A stretch of 64,000 nt of DNA from DATNPX01 sp036702975 (GCA_036702975.1 DATNPX010000054.1:248001-312000); one strand, 5' to 3'. Positions 26,803 to 35,764 are shown, numbered from the stretch's first letter. Notes: generated from the sequence alone by a model not told the origin. Numbers and translations: made by a program.

Positions 26803-28362
26803 TTGAAGGCTTCTTCGATTGCAATTAGATTTTTTCAGCTGCTGCTCCTTTTGGTCGGCGTTGTCTGGGTTTTTGCCGTCTGCAAAACTCACCTGGACGA
26901 ATGCCAAATTCCTGGCTTCCTAATCGCTATGTCGATTAGTTGGTGGCTGACGCCGGAGATTCGTGCTCGGGCGTTGAAACTAGGTTTGGTCGACAAACCT
27001 GGCGAAGAGCGTCGCATACATAAAGTGCCGATTCCGCGTCTGGGCGGCGTTGCCATCTACATTGGCGTTATGCTTACGATGACCGCCTTGATCGCTATGA
27101 CCGGGCGCTTCCCTAAAGACGCACGCGGAGGCGAGGGGGGACTGGCTGGTATCGCTATTGGTGGTACGCTCATATTTGTGCTCGGGCTTCTAGACGACCT
27201 CGAATCACTTTCAGCCAAGATCAAATTGCTCGTTCAGATTCTTGCAGCTTGTGCTGCCTATTCGCTCGGTGTGCGCATCCGTGCAATACCTATCCCTTTG
27301 AATTTAGACTTCGACTGGAGCATCATCCAGATGCATGGCAGTTTGCTCGAGCTCAAGTGGCTCAGTCTGCCAGTGACGGTTTTTTGGCTAGTCGGTATCG
27401 CGAACGCAGTCAATCTCATCGACGGAATGGATGGATTGGCTGCTGGCGTGTCGGCAATTTCCGCCCTGACAATCTGGAGCGTTTCGCTGGCGTCAAGTTT
27501 GGACCGTCCATATTCTGCGCTCTTGGCTGCAGTTCTGGCAGGAGCCCTTCTCGGATTTTTGCGCTGGAATTTCAACCCTGCGCGTATTTTCTTGGGCGAT
27601 TCCGGCGCTTATCTGGTTGGATTTGTGCTTGGTGCTATCTCAATCATGGGAGTGATCAAGGGTGCAACCGCTAACACAATCATCATTCCTTGTGTACTGC
27701 TCATTTTATTCTTTCCGATTCTTGATACCTCCTGGGCCATCTTGCGGCGTGTCGCCAAAGGCAAATCGCCGTTTGAACCTGATGCCGGCCATATTCACCA
27801 TCGCCTGCTCCAGACGGGACTTTCGCAAAAGAAAGTTGCATATCTAATTTATGCGGTATCGGGTGCTCTTGGTTTGGCCGCCGCTTCTCTTGTGCATCAG
27901 CAAAAATATTTCCTTTTGCTCGCTGGGACTGTTTTGACTATGGCCTTTTTCTTTGCCGAGGTTCTCAACCGTCATAGGCAGAGGAGAAGCGCACAGGCTA
28001 ACAGCGAGGGTGAAGGTGAGGACCCTGATGACATAAAAAGGAAGGAAGACGCTTCCGCTCCTAAACGGAACGCAGAAGCACAACCTTTAGCAAAACAAGA
28101 GCAACGTGCAAATCAAAAGTCTGATGCAAAATCTGAGAAGAAACGAGATCAAAAATCAGAAAGCAAAGGACAGGATAATAAGAAAGGTCCAGATAACAAG
28201 AAGGGTCAGGACCGCAAAAATCCTTCACAGCCGCGGATAGAAAATAGCTCGCAATCGGACCGGACCGGCAATAAAAAAGACGGCGGGCGTATCCGCGCTG
28301 ACAACAACAAAGAGGCGCAAATTGTAGAGAAAGGTAGCAAAAAGCCTGGTGTCGAAGACTGA
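26803..28362 (+). CDS. WecA/TagO-type phospho-sugar transferase with charged tail
   Basis: Polytopic membrane enzyme that moves a sugar-1-phosphate (usually GlcNAc-1-P) from UDP-sugar to undecaprenyl phosphate, starting O-antigen or other surface polymers. The first ~390 residues hold about eleven membrane segments and the family motifs: the DDLES acidic pair, NLIDGMDGLAAG, FLGDSGAYLVGF and AGHIHHRL. After LNRHRQRR, the last ~125 residues are a low-complexity, Lys/Asp/Gln/Ser-rich tail not normal for this family. The start is TTG 26803 after AGGGG. It lies 28 bases after glyA. The polymer made is unknown. Confidence 0.92.
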   Translation: MKASSIAIRFFQLLLLLVGVVWVFAVCKTHLDECQIPGFLIAMSISWWLTPEIRARALKLGLVDKPGEERRIHKVPIPRLGGVAIYIGVMLTMTALIAMTGRFPKDARGGEGGLAGIAIGGTLIFVLGLLDDLESLSAKIKLLVQILAACAAYSLGVRIRAIPIPLNLDFDWSIIQMHGSLLELKWLSLPVTVFWLVGIANAVNLIDGMDGLAAGVSAISALTIWSVSLASSLDRPYSALLAAVLAGALLGFLRWNFNPARIFLGDSGAYLVGFVLGAISIMGVIKGATANTIIIPCVLLILFFPILDTSWAILRRVAKGKSPFEPDAGHIHHRLLQTGLSQKKVAYLIYAVSGALGLAAASLVHQQKYFLLLAGTVLTMAFFFAEVLNRHRQRRSAQANSEGEGEDPDDIKRKEDASAPKRNAEAQPLAKQEQRANQKSDAKSEKKRDQKSESKGQDNKKGPDNKKGQDRKNPSQPRIENSSQSDRTGNKKDGGRIRADNNKEAQIVEKGSKKPGVED

Positions 28363-28394
28363 GGTTTGAATAAAAATCGAGAGAGAGGAGCAGC

Positions 28395-28868
28395 GTGAAT
28401 TATTGGTTGTTTAAATCCGAGCCGAGTGTTTTTTCGATCGACGATCTGGCGTCGGCGCCGAAGAAAACAACTTTCTGGGACGGCGTGCGAAACTTCCAAG
28501 CACGCAACTTTTTGCGCGACAGCATCAAACTCGGCGATCAGGTTTTTTTCTACCACAGTAATTCCGAGCCTTCTGCCATCGCTGGCATCGCAGAGGTTGT
28601 GAAAGAGGGATATCCTGACTTCACTGCATTTGATCCTGAAGATCCCCATTATGATCCAAAGAGCAAAAAGGACAGCCCGACCTGGTATATGGTTGATATC
28701 AAATTTAAAGAAAAGTTCGACCGTCCTCTTGATTTAAACGAACTGAAGACTGTGTCTGCTCTTAAGAACATGGCGCTCTTGCAAAAGGGAAGCCGGTTGT
28801 CGATACAACCAGTGACTGAAGCTGAATGGAAATCAGTGGTGGCACTTAGTAAGAAAAAAGCGAAATAA
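28395..28868 (+). CDS. EVE-domain protein
   Basis: 157 residues covering one EVE domain: MNYWLFKSEPSVFSIDDL, TFWDGVRNFQARNFLRD, KLGDQVFFYHS and the later DPKSKKDSPTWYMVDIKF are the usual landmarks (thymocyte nuclear protein 1 family). EVE folds relate to PUA and YTH and bind modified bases in DNA or RNA; the role of stand-alone bacterial copies is not settled. The start is GTG 28395 after GAGAGGAG. It sits between the WecA-like gene and the ligase-crotonase fusion with short gaps. Confidence 0.92.
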   Translation: MNYWLFKSEPSVFSIDDLASAPKKTTFWDGVRNFQARNFLRDSIKLGDQVFFYHSNSEPSAIAGIAEVVKEGYPDFTAFDPEDPHYDPKSKKDSPTWYMVDIKFKEKFDRPLDLNELKTVSALKNMALLQKGSRLSIQPVTEAEWKSVVALSKKKAK

Positions 28869-28896
28869 ACATACAGATCTTGAAGGAGCAAAAACG

Positions 28897-31266
28897 ATGG
28901 ATTTCAAGAGTCCTCATCCGCCGGTCGAAATTCCTGAAATTTCGCTGTCTGCGTTAATCCTGGAATCTTGCGACAAACTAGGGGACAAGGCTGCTTTCAT
29001 TTGCGGGCTTACTGGGAGAACGGTCACCTACAAACAGATGGGTGATGGTATCAGAAGCATGGCCGGTGCCCTGGCAAAGATGGGATTTGGCAAAGGCGAT
29101 GTATGCGCCATGTATTCTCCGAACTTGCCCGAGTATGCGATTGCCTTTAACGCTATCGTTCATGCAGGTGGCGCCGTGACAACGATGAATCCGTTGTCTT
29201 CATCTGACGATGTTGCGCACCAGCTGAAAGACACCGAATCGATGTTTCTCATTACATGCAGCCCGCTACTCGATAAAGCCAAAGCTGCAATAAAAGGTAC
29301 CAGTGTCAAAGAGATCTTTGTTTTCGATAAATCTGAAGGGCACACATCGGTTACCGACCTGATTGAGAGTCAGGAGAAAGACCCCAAAGTAAAAATCGAT
29401 GTGCATGAAACGATTGCCGCTTTGCCCTATTCGAGCGGCACAACAGGACTGCCGAAAGGCGTTATGCTCACTCATTCGAACTTGGTTTCAAACATCAAAC
29501 AATTCTTGTTCTTGAAGAATGCGTCTGAATCTGACGTGATCATGAGTGTCTTGCCGTTCTTTCACATCTACGGCATGACCGTGATTGTGAACGGAATGAT
29601 GGTGGTCGGGGCAACTGCAGTGACATTGCCTCAGTTTGAAGTGGAAACCTATCTAAAAACGCTGCAAGACTACAAAGTGACACAGACATACGTGGCACCG
29701 CCATTAGTGCTGATGCTGACCAAGCATCCATTGGTGGACAAATATGACCTCAGCCATCTGAAACTGGTTTATTCCGGCGCTGCACCACTGAACGCAGACC
29801 TCTCAGTAGCCTGTGCCCAACGCCTGAAGTGCACAGTCACTCAAGGGTATGGTTTGACAGAAGCGAGTCCTGGCATTTGCACAGGCTTTACCGATGCTTC
29901 TAAAAACAAAGCTGGAACTGTCGGCCAGTTGTTACCAAACACTACGGTGCGCATCGTCGACGTGAGCACACAGACCCCACTCGAATTTGGCAAGGAAGGC
30001 GAGCTCTGGGTCAAAGGACCCCAGGTCATGAAGGGCTATTTCCGTAATGAGGCTGAAACCGCCAAGATGCTGGACAAAGATGGATGGTTGCATACCGGCG
30101 ATGTTGCCACCATAGACGAAGACGGTTTTGTGCGTGTTTTAGAACGTGTCAAAGAACTAATCAAATATAAGGGCTTCCAAGTTGCGCCAGCTGAATTAGA
30201 AGGGCTCTTGCTGACCCATCCTGCAATTGCTGATGCGGCGGTGATTCCGAGTCCTGACGCTGAAGCCGGTGAGGTGCCGATGGCTTTCGTTGTGAAGAGA
30301 TCGGCCATTAGTGATACTGAAATCATGGATTTCATTGCGGAGAGAGTGACTTCTTATAAGCGTATTCGCGCAGTTGAGTTTGTTGATGCCATTCCTAAAT
30401 CGGCTGCAGGAAAGATTTTGCGACGCGAACTGATAGAGGACCAACGCAGTAAGAGAGCTGAGCAAGCTGCTAAAGTGAAACGGTTAGAAGACCGCATCAC
30501 GCTTGAAAAACGTGGCAGTGTCTTGTTGATCGGGCTTGACCGTCCGAACAAGCTGAACGTCTTCGACATCGATATGTTCAAAGGTCTATGTCTGGCACTC
30601 ACAGAAATGGACGATGACGATTCGGTGCGCTGCGGTGTTTTGTTCGCTCACGGTCCTGCTTTTACAGCAGGTTTAGACCTTGCCACTGCGCTGCCAGTTT
30701 TTGCAAGAGGCGAAGCCTTTTTGCCGGAAGGATTGGTCGATCCCTGGGGGGTGACTGAAGGCCGTGAGCGCCGTAAGCCGCTCGTAATGGCGGTGCATGG
30801 ACGCTGCTGGACATTGGGAATTGAATTGGCCTTGGCCGCAGATGTAGTGCTGGCTGCCGACAACAGTCGTTTTTGCCAGATGGAAGTTACACGCGGCATA
30901 ATCCCTTTTGGTGGCGCTACCATGCGACTTCCGCAGAGTGCTGGTTGGGGTAACGCCATGCGATACCTGTTGACGGGCGATGAGTTTGGTGCCGAAGAAG
31001 CTCAGAAGATGGGAATCGTGCAGGAGATCCATCCAGCAGACTCAGTGCTGACGGCTGCAGTCGAGCTCGCCAATAGAATTGCTTCGCAAGCACCACTGGC
31101 TGTTCAAGCCACACTTGCTTCGGCCAGATTGGCGCAACGTGAGGGTTTTGAAGTCGCAGCCAAAGCGCTCCGCCCATCTGTCAATGTCCTGATGAATACA
31201 AACGACTGTAAAGAAGGCGTTCGTTCTTTCATGGAAAAACGAACCCCAAGTTTTGCGGGAAATTAG
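28897..31266 (+). CDS. Acyl-CoA ligase / enoyl-CoA hydratase fusion
   Basis: A 789-residue protein joining two enzymes. Residues 1-515 are an AMP-forming acyl-CoA synthetase of the 4-coumarate-CoA ligase type: SSGTTGLPKG (179-188), YGLTE (318-322), TGDVATIDEDGF, and the adenylation lysine Lys506 in KSAAGK. After a charged helical linker (516-533), residues 534-789 are a crotonase with an oxyanion-hole region (HGPAFTAGLDL) and both hydratase glutamates, Glu643 (GIELAL) and Glu663 (QMEVTRG). It could activate an unsaturated or aromatic acid and hydrate the 2-enoyl-CoA directly. The order of steps and substrate are inferred. An SD (GAAGGAG) precedes the ATG. Confidence 0.92.
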   Translation: MDFKSPHPPVEIPEISLSALILESCDKLGDKAAFICGLTGRTVTYKQMGDGIRSMAGALAKMGFGKGDVCAMYSPNLPEYAIAFNAIVHAGGAVTTMNPLSSSDDVAHQLKDTESMFLITCSPLLDKAKAAIKGTSVKEIFVFDKSEGHTSVTDLIESQEKDPKVKIDVHETIAALPYSSGTTGLPKGVMLTHSNLVSNIKQFLFLKNASESDVIMSVLPFFHIYGMTVIVNGMMVVGATAVTLPQFEVETYLKTLQDYKVTQTYVAPPLVLMLTKHPLVDKYDLSHLKLVYSGAAPLNADLSVACAQRLKCTVTQGYGLTEASPGICTGFTDASKNKAGTVGQLLPNTTVRIVDVSTQTPLEFGKEGELWVKGPQVMKGYFRNEAETAKMLDKDGWLHTGDVATIDEDGFVRVLERVKELIKYKGFQVAPAELEGLLLTHPAIADAAVIPSPDAEAGEVPMAFVVKRSAISDTEIMDFIAERVTSYKRIRAVEFVDAIPKSAAGKILRRELIEDQRSKRAEQAAKVKRLEDRITLEKRGSVLLIGLDRPNKLNVFDIDMFKGLCLALTEMDDDDSVRCGVLFAHGPAFTAGLDLATALPVFARGEAFLPEGLVDPWGVTEGRERRKPLVMAVHGRCWTLGIELALAADVVLAADNSRFCQMEVTRGIIPFGGATMRLPQSAGWGNAMRYLLTGDEFGAEEAQKMGIVQEIHPADSVLTAAVELANRIASQAPLAVQATLASARLAQREGFEVAAKALRPSVNVLMNTNDCKEGVRSFMEKRTPSFAGN

Positions 31267-31327
31267 TTGGTTTATTTAGTGCAAGCCAATTAGTCAGCGC
31301 AGATGGCCGGGTTGCCCCGACCATGTC

Positions 31328-31594
31328 TCACTGTTGATTGTTTTGTCGCGCAAGTTTTGCTGCTTCCATCTCTTCAATAAGTTTGCGAGAGGTTTCTTCT
31401 GCGCGTTCCATCTCTTCCTTTTTCTTGGCTTCCATTTTAGCCATAGCCAGGCTATCCCAGTGGCGCCGTTCTTGTTCTTTTTTGAGGCGCATGCGCTCTT
31501 TTTCTTCTTCTATCTTCCGCAGCCGTCGTCGTTCATCTTCCCGCTCCACAGCGAGGCGCTCGTTTCTCTTGCGTATTTCGTCTTGGCTTGGCAT
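31328..31594 (-). CDS. Small charged coiled-coil protein
   Basis: 88 residues, almost all Glu, Lys, Arg, Met and Ala, predicted as one long helix or coiled coil; the middle WDSLAMAKMEAK is the only less charged part. GGAGAG lies 7 bases before the ATG, which supports translation. Open frames on the opposite strand give Phe/Ser-rich products and are taken as shadows. It converges on the ligase-crotonase gene. No family is recognised. Confidence 0.6.
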   Translation of the reverse strand: MPSQDEIRKRNERLAVEREDERRRLRKIEEEKERMRLKKEQERRHWDSLAMAKMEAKKKEEMERAEETSRKLIEEMEAAKLARQNNQQ

Positions 31595-31714
31595 GAACTT
31601 CTCTCCAATTCTGAACCGAGATCCAGCAGGACATAACTAGTACATTATATCCCTTTCATTGCTAACCAGTGGGTGCCCAATTTCAGTTTTTCCCGCTGTT
31701 AGCCCTAAGTAGAC

Positions 31715-31919
31715 GGGCTTCTTGATTGTCACGTTGTTTTAAGGCTCCGAGCTTTTTGATAGCTCAGGCAGCCCACCAGGAACAGCGCCTGACAAGCACC
31801 GATTCCGTCAACCGAGAAAGGTCCTCAAGGAGCATCTCTTAGCGAGACAGAGTCCCAGCAGATGAAATCCCCAGGTCTGCAAGCAAACGGAAAATAGCGT
31901 ACTCAAACGAGACAAGCCC
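31715..31919 (-). ncRNA. Candidate structured RNA (6S-like, unproven)
   Basis: Read on the minus strand, the segment begins GGGCTT and ends AAGCCC, closing a terminal stem about 205 bases long. Inside are a hairpin with TCTC/GAGA arms, GCAGA/TCTGC arms, and a 7-bp hairpin CTGAGCT/AGCTCGG near the 3' end followed by AGCCTTAAAAC, which resembles part of E. coli 6S RNA. A TCTAAT -10-like box lies just upstream. Length and the closed-ends layout fit 6S RNA, but the match is weak; the strand is also uncertain. It is not a tRNA, tmRNA or RNase P by the motifs I can check. Confidence 0.3.
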
Positions 31920-31920
31920 T

Positions 31921-31957
31921 CAAAATTAGATAGACAGAGGCATGAGAAACCTCTGTC
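31921..31957 (-). terminator. Hairpin after the malic enzyme gene
   Basis: GACAGAGG (31933-31940) and CCTCTGTC (31950-31957) form a perfect 8-bp stem. On the minus strand it is followed by TATCTAATTTTG, a weak T-rich stretch. A terminator is likely from position, though the T-tract is poor. Confidence 0.45.
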
Positions 31958-31993
31958 CATCGCGAACTATCGATTGTGGCTTATAGACTTGAT

Positions 31994-33517
31994 TTAGAAC
32001 TTGTCCTCATCGCCCAGCCCGATGCGTTTCTTGCGAGCGACGCCAGTCGCAATAGCGGCTTTTGCTACTGCTGGCGCCACCAACTCGACCACGCGTGGGT
32101 TGAAGACGCCAGGAATAATATAGTCTTCACAGAGCTCTGCATCAGAGACCACGGAAGCAATCGCGCTGGCAGCAGCCAGTTTCATCTCTTCGTTGATATC
32201 TGTAGCTTCTACGTCGATTGCACCACGGAAGATGCCGGGGAAGCAGAGCACGTTGTTGATCTGGTTTGGATAATCAGAGCGTCCAGTGGCCATAATACGC
32301 ACGTAAGGAGCAGCATCCTCAGGCATCACCTCTGGTGTCGGGTTGGCCATGGCAAACACAATCGGGTCTCTCGCCATCTTTTTAAGATCGACAGCCTCAA
32401 TGGTGCCTGGACCAGAGAGCCCCATAAACATGTCAGCACCTTCGAGCGCATCACGCACCAATCCTTTAAATCCTGTTGGATTAGTGTTCTCGGCAAACCA
32501 TTCTTTCATGAAATTCATGCCGTCGGTGCGTCCTTTGTAGATAGCCCCCTTTCTGTCGAAGCCAATGATGTTACGAACGCCGGCGTTCATGAGAATTTTC
32601 GAGCAAGCAACACCGGCAGCCCCTACACCAGTCAAGATGACTTTCAAATCTTTCATCTCTTTTTTCACGATCTTCAACGCGTTGATCAACGCGGCGAGAA
32701 CGACCACAGCGGTACCGTGTTGATCGTCATGGAATACCGGAATATCTAACTCTTGCTTCAATCTCGTTTCGATTTCGAAACAGCGTGGGGCCGAAATGTC
32801 CTCAAGATTGATGCCACCAAATACGGGTGCAATCGCTTTGACGCTGCGAATTATCTCTTCTGTATCTTTAGTGTCAAGCGCAATCGGGAATGCGTCAAGT
32901 TTGCCAAATTCTTTGAAGAGCATGGCTTTACCTTCCATAACCGGAAGTGAAGCAGCCGGACCAATGTCTCCGAGCCCGAGCACTGCAGTACCGTCTGTCA
33001 CAACAGCTACTGTGTTACGTTTGATCGTGAGTTTGTAGACCTTGTCCGGGTCATCATGAATAGCCATGCAAACACGGGCAACCCCCGGCGTGTAGGCCAT
33101 AGAAAGGTCATCTCGGGTAGTGAGTGGCACTTTATTGGTCATCTGAATCTTGCCGCCTAAGTGCATCAAGAACGTTCGGTCCGAGACATTCACAAGCTCA
33201 ATGTCAGCCATATCTTTTAGACCGGCAACGACTTTTTCACCGTGGCTGGCATCGGCAACATTGACGGTTATGTCACGAATAATGTGCTCTTTCTCGAAAC
33301 CTGCGATATCTATGGCACCAATATCGCCACCGTGCGCGCCAATCAACGAAGTGATTTTGCCAAGCATACCTGGCGAGTTGCGGATTTTTACGCGCAAAGT
33401 GAGGCTGTAACTGGCGCTGGGTTTTAACAGTTTTTGCACAGTTTCACTTTGCACGTTCTCAGCCGTTTTCTTCTCTTTCGAGTCGCTTTTTGGATCTGTC
33501 ATCTTTGTGATTGTCAT
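31994..33517 (-). CDS. NAD(P)-dependent malic enzyme with N-terminal ACT domain
   Basis: Oxidatively decarboxylates malate to pyruvate. The 507-residue protein begins with a Lys/Ser-rich leader, then an ACT domain (about 36-115: LTLRVKIRNSPGMLGKIT, GAIDIAG, ITVNVAD), a likely amino-acid or metabolite sensor. The malic enzyme part follows: YTPGVA, DGTAVLGLGDIGP, the metal-binding EDISAPRCFEIE, FHDDQHGTA, and the Rossmann motif GVGAAGVACSK. The ACT-malic enzyme architecture is known in some bacteria and archaea. A hairpin follows the stop. Confidence 0.95.
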   Translation of the reverse strand: MTITKMTDPKSDSKEKKTAENVQSETVQKLLKPSASYSLTLRVKIRNSPGMLGKITSLIGAHGGDIGAIDIAGFEKEHIIRDITVNVADASHGEKVVAGLKDMADIELVNVSDRTFLMHLGGKIQMTNKVPLTTRDDLSMAYTPGVARVCMAIHDDPDKVYKLTIKRNTVAVVTDGTAVLGLGDIGPAASLPVMEGKAMLFKEFGKLDAFPIALDTKDTEEIIRSVKAIAPVFGGINLEDISAPRCFEIETRLKQELDIPVFHDDQHGTAVVVLAALINALKIVKKEMKDLKVILTGVGAAGVACSKILMNAGVRNIIGFDRKGAIYKGRTDGMNFMKEWFAENTNPTGFKGLVRDALEGADMFMGLSGPGTIEAVDLKKMARDPIVFAMANPTPEVMPEDAAPYVRIMATGRSDYPNQINNVLCFPGIFRGAIDVEATDINEEMKLAAASAIASVVSDAELCEDYIIPGVFNPRVVELVAPAVAKAAIATGVARKKRIGLGDEDKF

Positions 33518-33770
33518 AACTTACTCTGCACTAAAGGGAAATAACGTAACGGCACTGCTGGTGCCGCTTTAATGACTCCAGGTTTGCTTACGTCAATTGC
33601 AAATCTTGCAATCAACTATGCTAAGCTGAACCTCCGATAAATGTATCGCGTTGACCAGAGAGTTGAGTGCCTTTCTAATGGGCAATTCCTAATTTAATGA
33701 TTTGGCAAGGAGTTCTCTGTCTGTCCGCGCTTGGTCCTCTTACCAACCAACTACTGTCGAGGAGATCGTA

Positions 33771-34547
33771 ATGACTAAGGAACGAGAAATCGTTGGAAAC
33801 TACGAGGTTTCTGATGCCGGGATCATGACCCGCAGAGAGATTCTTCTTATGGGTGCGATGGCTGCAGGAAGTCTGGTTGCTGCCAACCCCGCACTGGCTG
33901 CGGATGCACCCGCCGCAAAAACCGATGCGCCATATGTCGAGAAAGATTTTTCTGCGTTAGCAAAGAAGGAAATGGCCGGACTTTCTTCTAAGCAGATCGA
34001 GCAACATCTCAAGCTCTATAAAGGCTATGTTGCCAAGTCTAATGAAATCTATAACAAGTTGAAAGATGCAGACTTGGCAACCGCAAACGCAACGTATTCG
34101 CCACTGCGGGAATTGTTGGTCGAAGAAAGTTTCGCTGTGAATGGTGCCGTTTATCACGAGTATTATTTCGGAAATCTCGGCGGCAAAGGTGGCGAACCAA
34201 CAGGCGATGTGTTAGCGGCCCTGTCTGAACGCTGGGGCTCATACGGCAAGTTTATGGATTATTTGAAGGCTGCTGGTAAGAGCATGCGCGGGTGGGTAAT
34301 CATTGGCTACAACACCCGCGGTGGTCATTTGAGCGCATTTGGTCTAGACTCGCACAACATGTTCTCGCCAGCGAACATAATACCGGTTCTGGTGCTGGAT
34401 GTTTACGAGCACGCTTACATGATTGATTACGGCATCGACCGCCCCAAATATCTCGATGCATTCGTAAATAACCTTGATTGGGATGTTGTGGCGAAGCGGC
34501 TTGCAAGAACCAAGAATCACCCGACCGGTGGTGACTCGACGGTTTAA
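33771..34547 (+). CDS. Exported Fe/Mn superoxide dismutase-like protein
   Basis: 258 residues. After an 18-residue lead, TRREILLMGAMAAGSL has the twin-arginine pattern (Arg21-Arg22) and hydrophobic core of a Tat signal, with cleavage likely near ALA-A (about 43). The rest matches Fe/Mn SOD: ligands His79 (EQHL), His129 (VYHEYYF), Asp210 and His214 (LDVYEHAYMIDY). Several conserved neighbours differ from the classic enzymes: the NHxxYW region reads VYHEYYF and the GWxWL region reads GWVIIGY. It may still dismutate superoxide in the periplasm. ATG 33771 has GAGGAG 6 bases upstream; the frame opens earlier at 33702. Confidence 0.88.
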   Translation: MTKEREIVGNYEVSDAGIMTRREILLMGAMAAGSLVAANPALAADAPAAKTDAPYVEKDFSALAKKEMAGLSSKQIEQHLKLYKGYVAKSNEIYNKLKDADLATANATYSPLRELLVEESFAVNGAVYHEYYFGNLGGKGGEPTGDVLAALSERWGSYGKFMDYLKAAGKSMRGWVIIGYNTRGGHLSAFGLDSHNMFSPANIIPVLVLDVYEHAYMIDYGIDRPKYLDAFVNNLDWDVVAKRLARTKNHPTGGDSTV

Positions 34548-34784
34548 GAAGTGTGATCCGTACGCGGGTCTTAGACTAATTGGTGGAGTAAAGGCAGTCC
34601 AGTTGGGCTGTGTCTTGCTCCCCTTTTGTTTTCTTGGGCAATCGGTGTGCTATTGTGGTTGGACGAGTTCGAATCTGACGCAGGTCATTTGGATGACCGT
34701 TTGAAGACCAGCTGACGCTAAAGTTCGAAATTCGATACGCTTTTATTCAAGGCTTCCAGGTCATTATTCAGTGGATACTTTGTT
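34548..34784. other. Intergenic region after the SOD-like gene
   Basis: No gene found. A perfect small hairpin, GGTCAT-TTGG-ATGACC (34683-34698), has no T-tract. A TTCGAAT stretch near 34668 looks like a tRNA T-loop but lacks a pairing stem. Confidence 0.5.
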
Positions 34785-35240
34785 ATGAGTAACGAGTCGG
34801 ACAAACAGACAAGCAGCGTCGAAGTCACGACCGAGTCAATTTCCGGCGACTTTGATGCGAACGGGCAAACTTCAGATAAGAAACGCAAAAAGCAGACTCG
34901 CAGAAAGCAGCGAGAAGCACTGATACAGTCGGTGTGCCTGATTGCATCGATAGTGTTGCCTTGCCTCTACTTATTTTTGACGACTCGGCAAGATGAGGTC
35001 AACACATTCTGGCCCCATGCGCTTCGCCTTGCTTCGATAAGCTTTGTTATAGCCGCTGTGATCATCATTGCCGGTGCACTCGACCGCAATTTGTCGAAGT
35101 CAAAATTCGATTTAAAGGCGCGGATACTAGCAAGCATTCTGGGTACGATGCTCTGGTTGGTTTGGGTCGGCAGCGGACAATTGGTGTTCAAAGCAATGGA
35201 CGAATCTAGTGCCGGCGATGACGTTGTATTCGGTAAATAG
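34785..35240 (+). CDS. Three-helix membrane protein
   Basis: 151 residues of unknown function. The first ~45 are polar, with an acidic then a strongly basic part (KKRKKQTRRKQRE), followed by three hydrophobic helices near residues 47-67, 80-98 and 108-128. The basic cluster right before the first helix predicts a cytoplasmic N-terminus. Two genes for a hotdog thioesterase and a corrinoid adenosyltransferase follow in the same direction, but no functional link is evident. Confidence 0.65.
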   Translation: MSNESDKQTSSVEVTTESISGDFDANGQTSDKKRKKQTRRKQREALIQSVCLIASIVLPCLYLFLTTRQDEVNTFWPHALRLASISFVIAAVIIIAGALDRNLSKSKFDLKARILASILGTMLWLVWVGSGQLVFKAMDESSAGDDVVFGK

Positions 35241-35281
35241 TCGATAAATAGTTTCAGAAGAGTCACCGCTCGGGAGTCATT

Positions 35282-35671
35282 TTGACAGGCGAAGTAAAAC
35301 ATGTTCGTGATCCGGCCATTCGTGTTGTACTTTTGCCGAAAGACACAAACAGCCGCGGCACTATCTTCGGTGGAATCATTCTCAGCTATATAGACTTAGC
35401 CGGTGCAGCCCAAGTCAATAAGCTGACTCGGCAACGTTGCGTGACAGTAGCAATGAAGGAAGTTGTCTTCAAGGCTCCAGTTCTTGTCGGTGAGATTGTC
35501 TCCTTCTACACCTACACAACTAAAATTGGACGTACTTCTATCTCCGTGCATGTAGATGTCGAAGTTGATCGCAACGGAGAATGTATTCCGGTGACTGAGG
35601 CTGACTTGACTTATGTCTGTGTCGATGGCGACGGTAAACCGATTCCAGTGGAGCAAGAAAAATTTCTATAA
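35282..35671 (+). CDS. Acyl-CoA thioesterase (hotdog fold, YciA-like)
   Basis: Hydrolyses acyl-CoA to the free acid and CoA. 129 residues, one hotdog domain with the pattern RVVLLPKDTNSRGTIFGG leading to the central helix with SYIDLAGA, where the catalytic acidic residue of YciA/BFIT-type enzymes sits, then VFKAPVLVGEIV. The start is TTG 35282, with GGGAG 4-5 bases upstream. Substrate chain length cannot be told. Confidence 0.9.
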   Translation: MTGEVKHVRDPAIRVVLLPKDTNSRGTIFGGIILSYIDLAGAAQVNKLTRQRCVTVAMKEVVFKAPVLVGEIVSFYTYTTKIGRTSISVHVDVEVDRNGECIPVTEADLTYVCVDGDGKPIPVEQEKFL

Positions 35672-35764
35672 TGCCCGTCTACACCGGGCGCGCAAGCACC
35701 TAACCGGCTATGATATCCAAGTTCTGTCACGAATTGCATGACAACCCACGCTTGGTGATCACAG

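Larger units (their letters stand above)
31595..31993. other. Gene-free stretch downstream of malic enzyme
   Basis: About 400 bases with no credible protein. It holds a hairpin just after the malic enzyme gene (31921-31957) and a 205-base segment (31715-31919) whose ends pair and whose interior is rich in hairpins; this may be an RNA gene. Confidence 0.55.

Noticed and set aside
31334..31640. Two ~100-codon frames on the + strand
   Set aside because: Phe/Ser-rich complements of the charged coiled-coil gene, which has a better SD and codon pattern.
31976..32749. 257-codon open frame on the + strand
   Set aside because: Lies antisense over the malic enzyme gene, has no family-like motifs and no SD; a shadow.
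34660..34680. T-loop-like TTCGAAT suggesting a tRNA
   Set aside because: The flanking five bases do not pair and no acceptor or anticodon arm is present.
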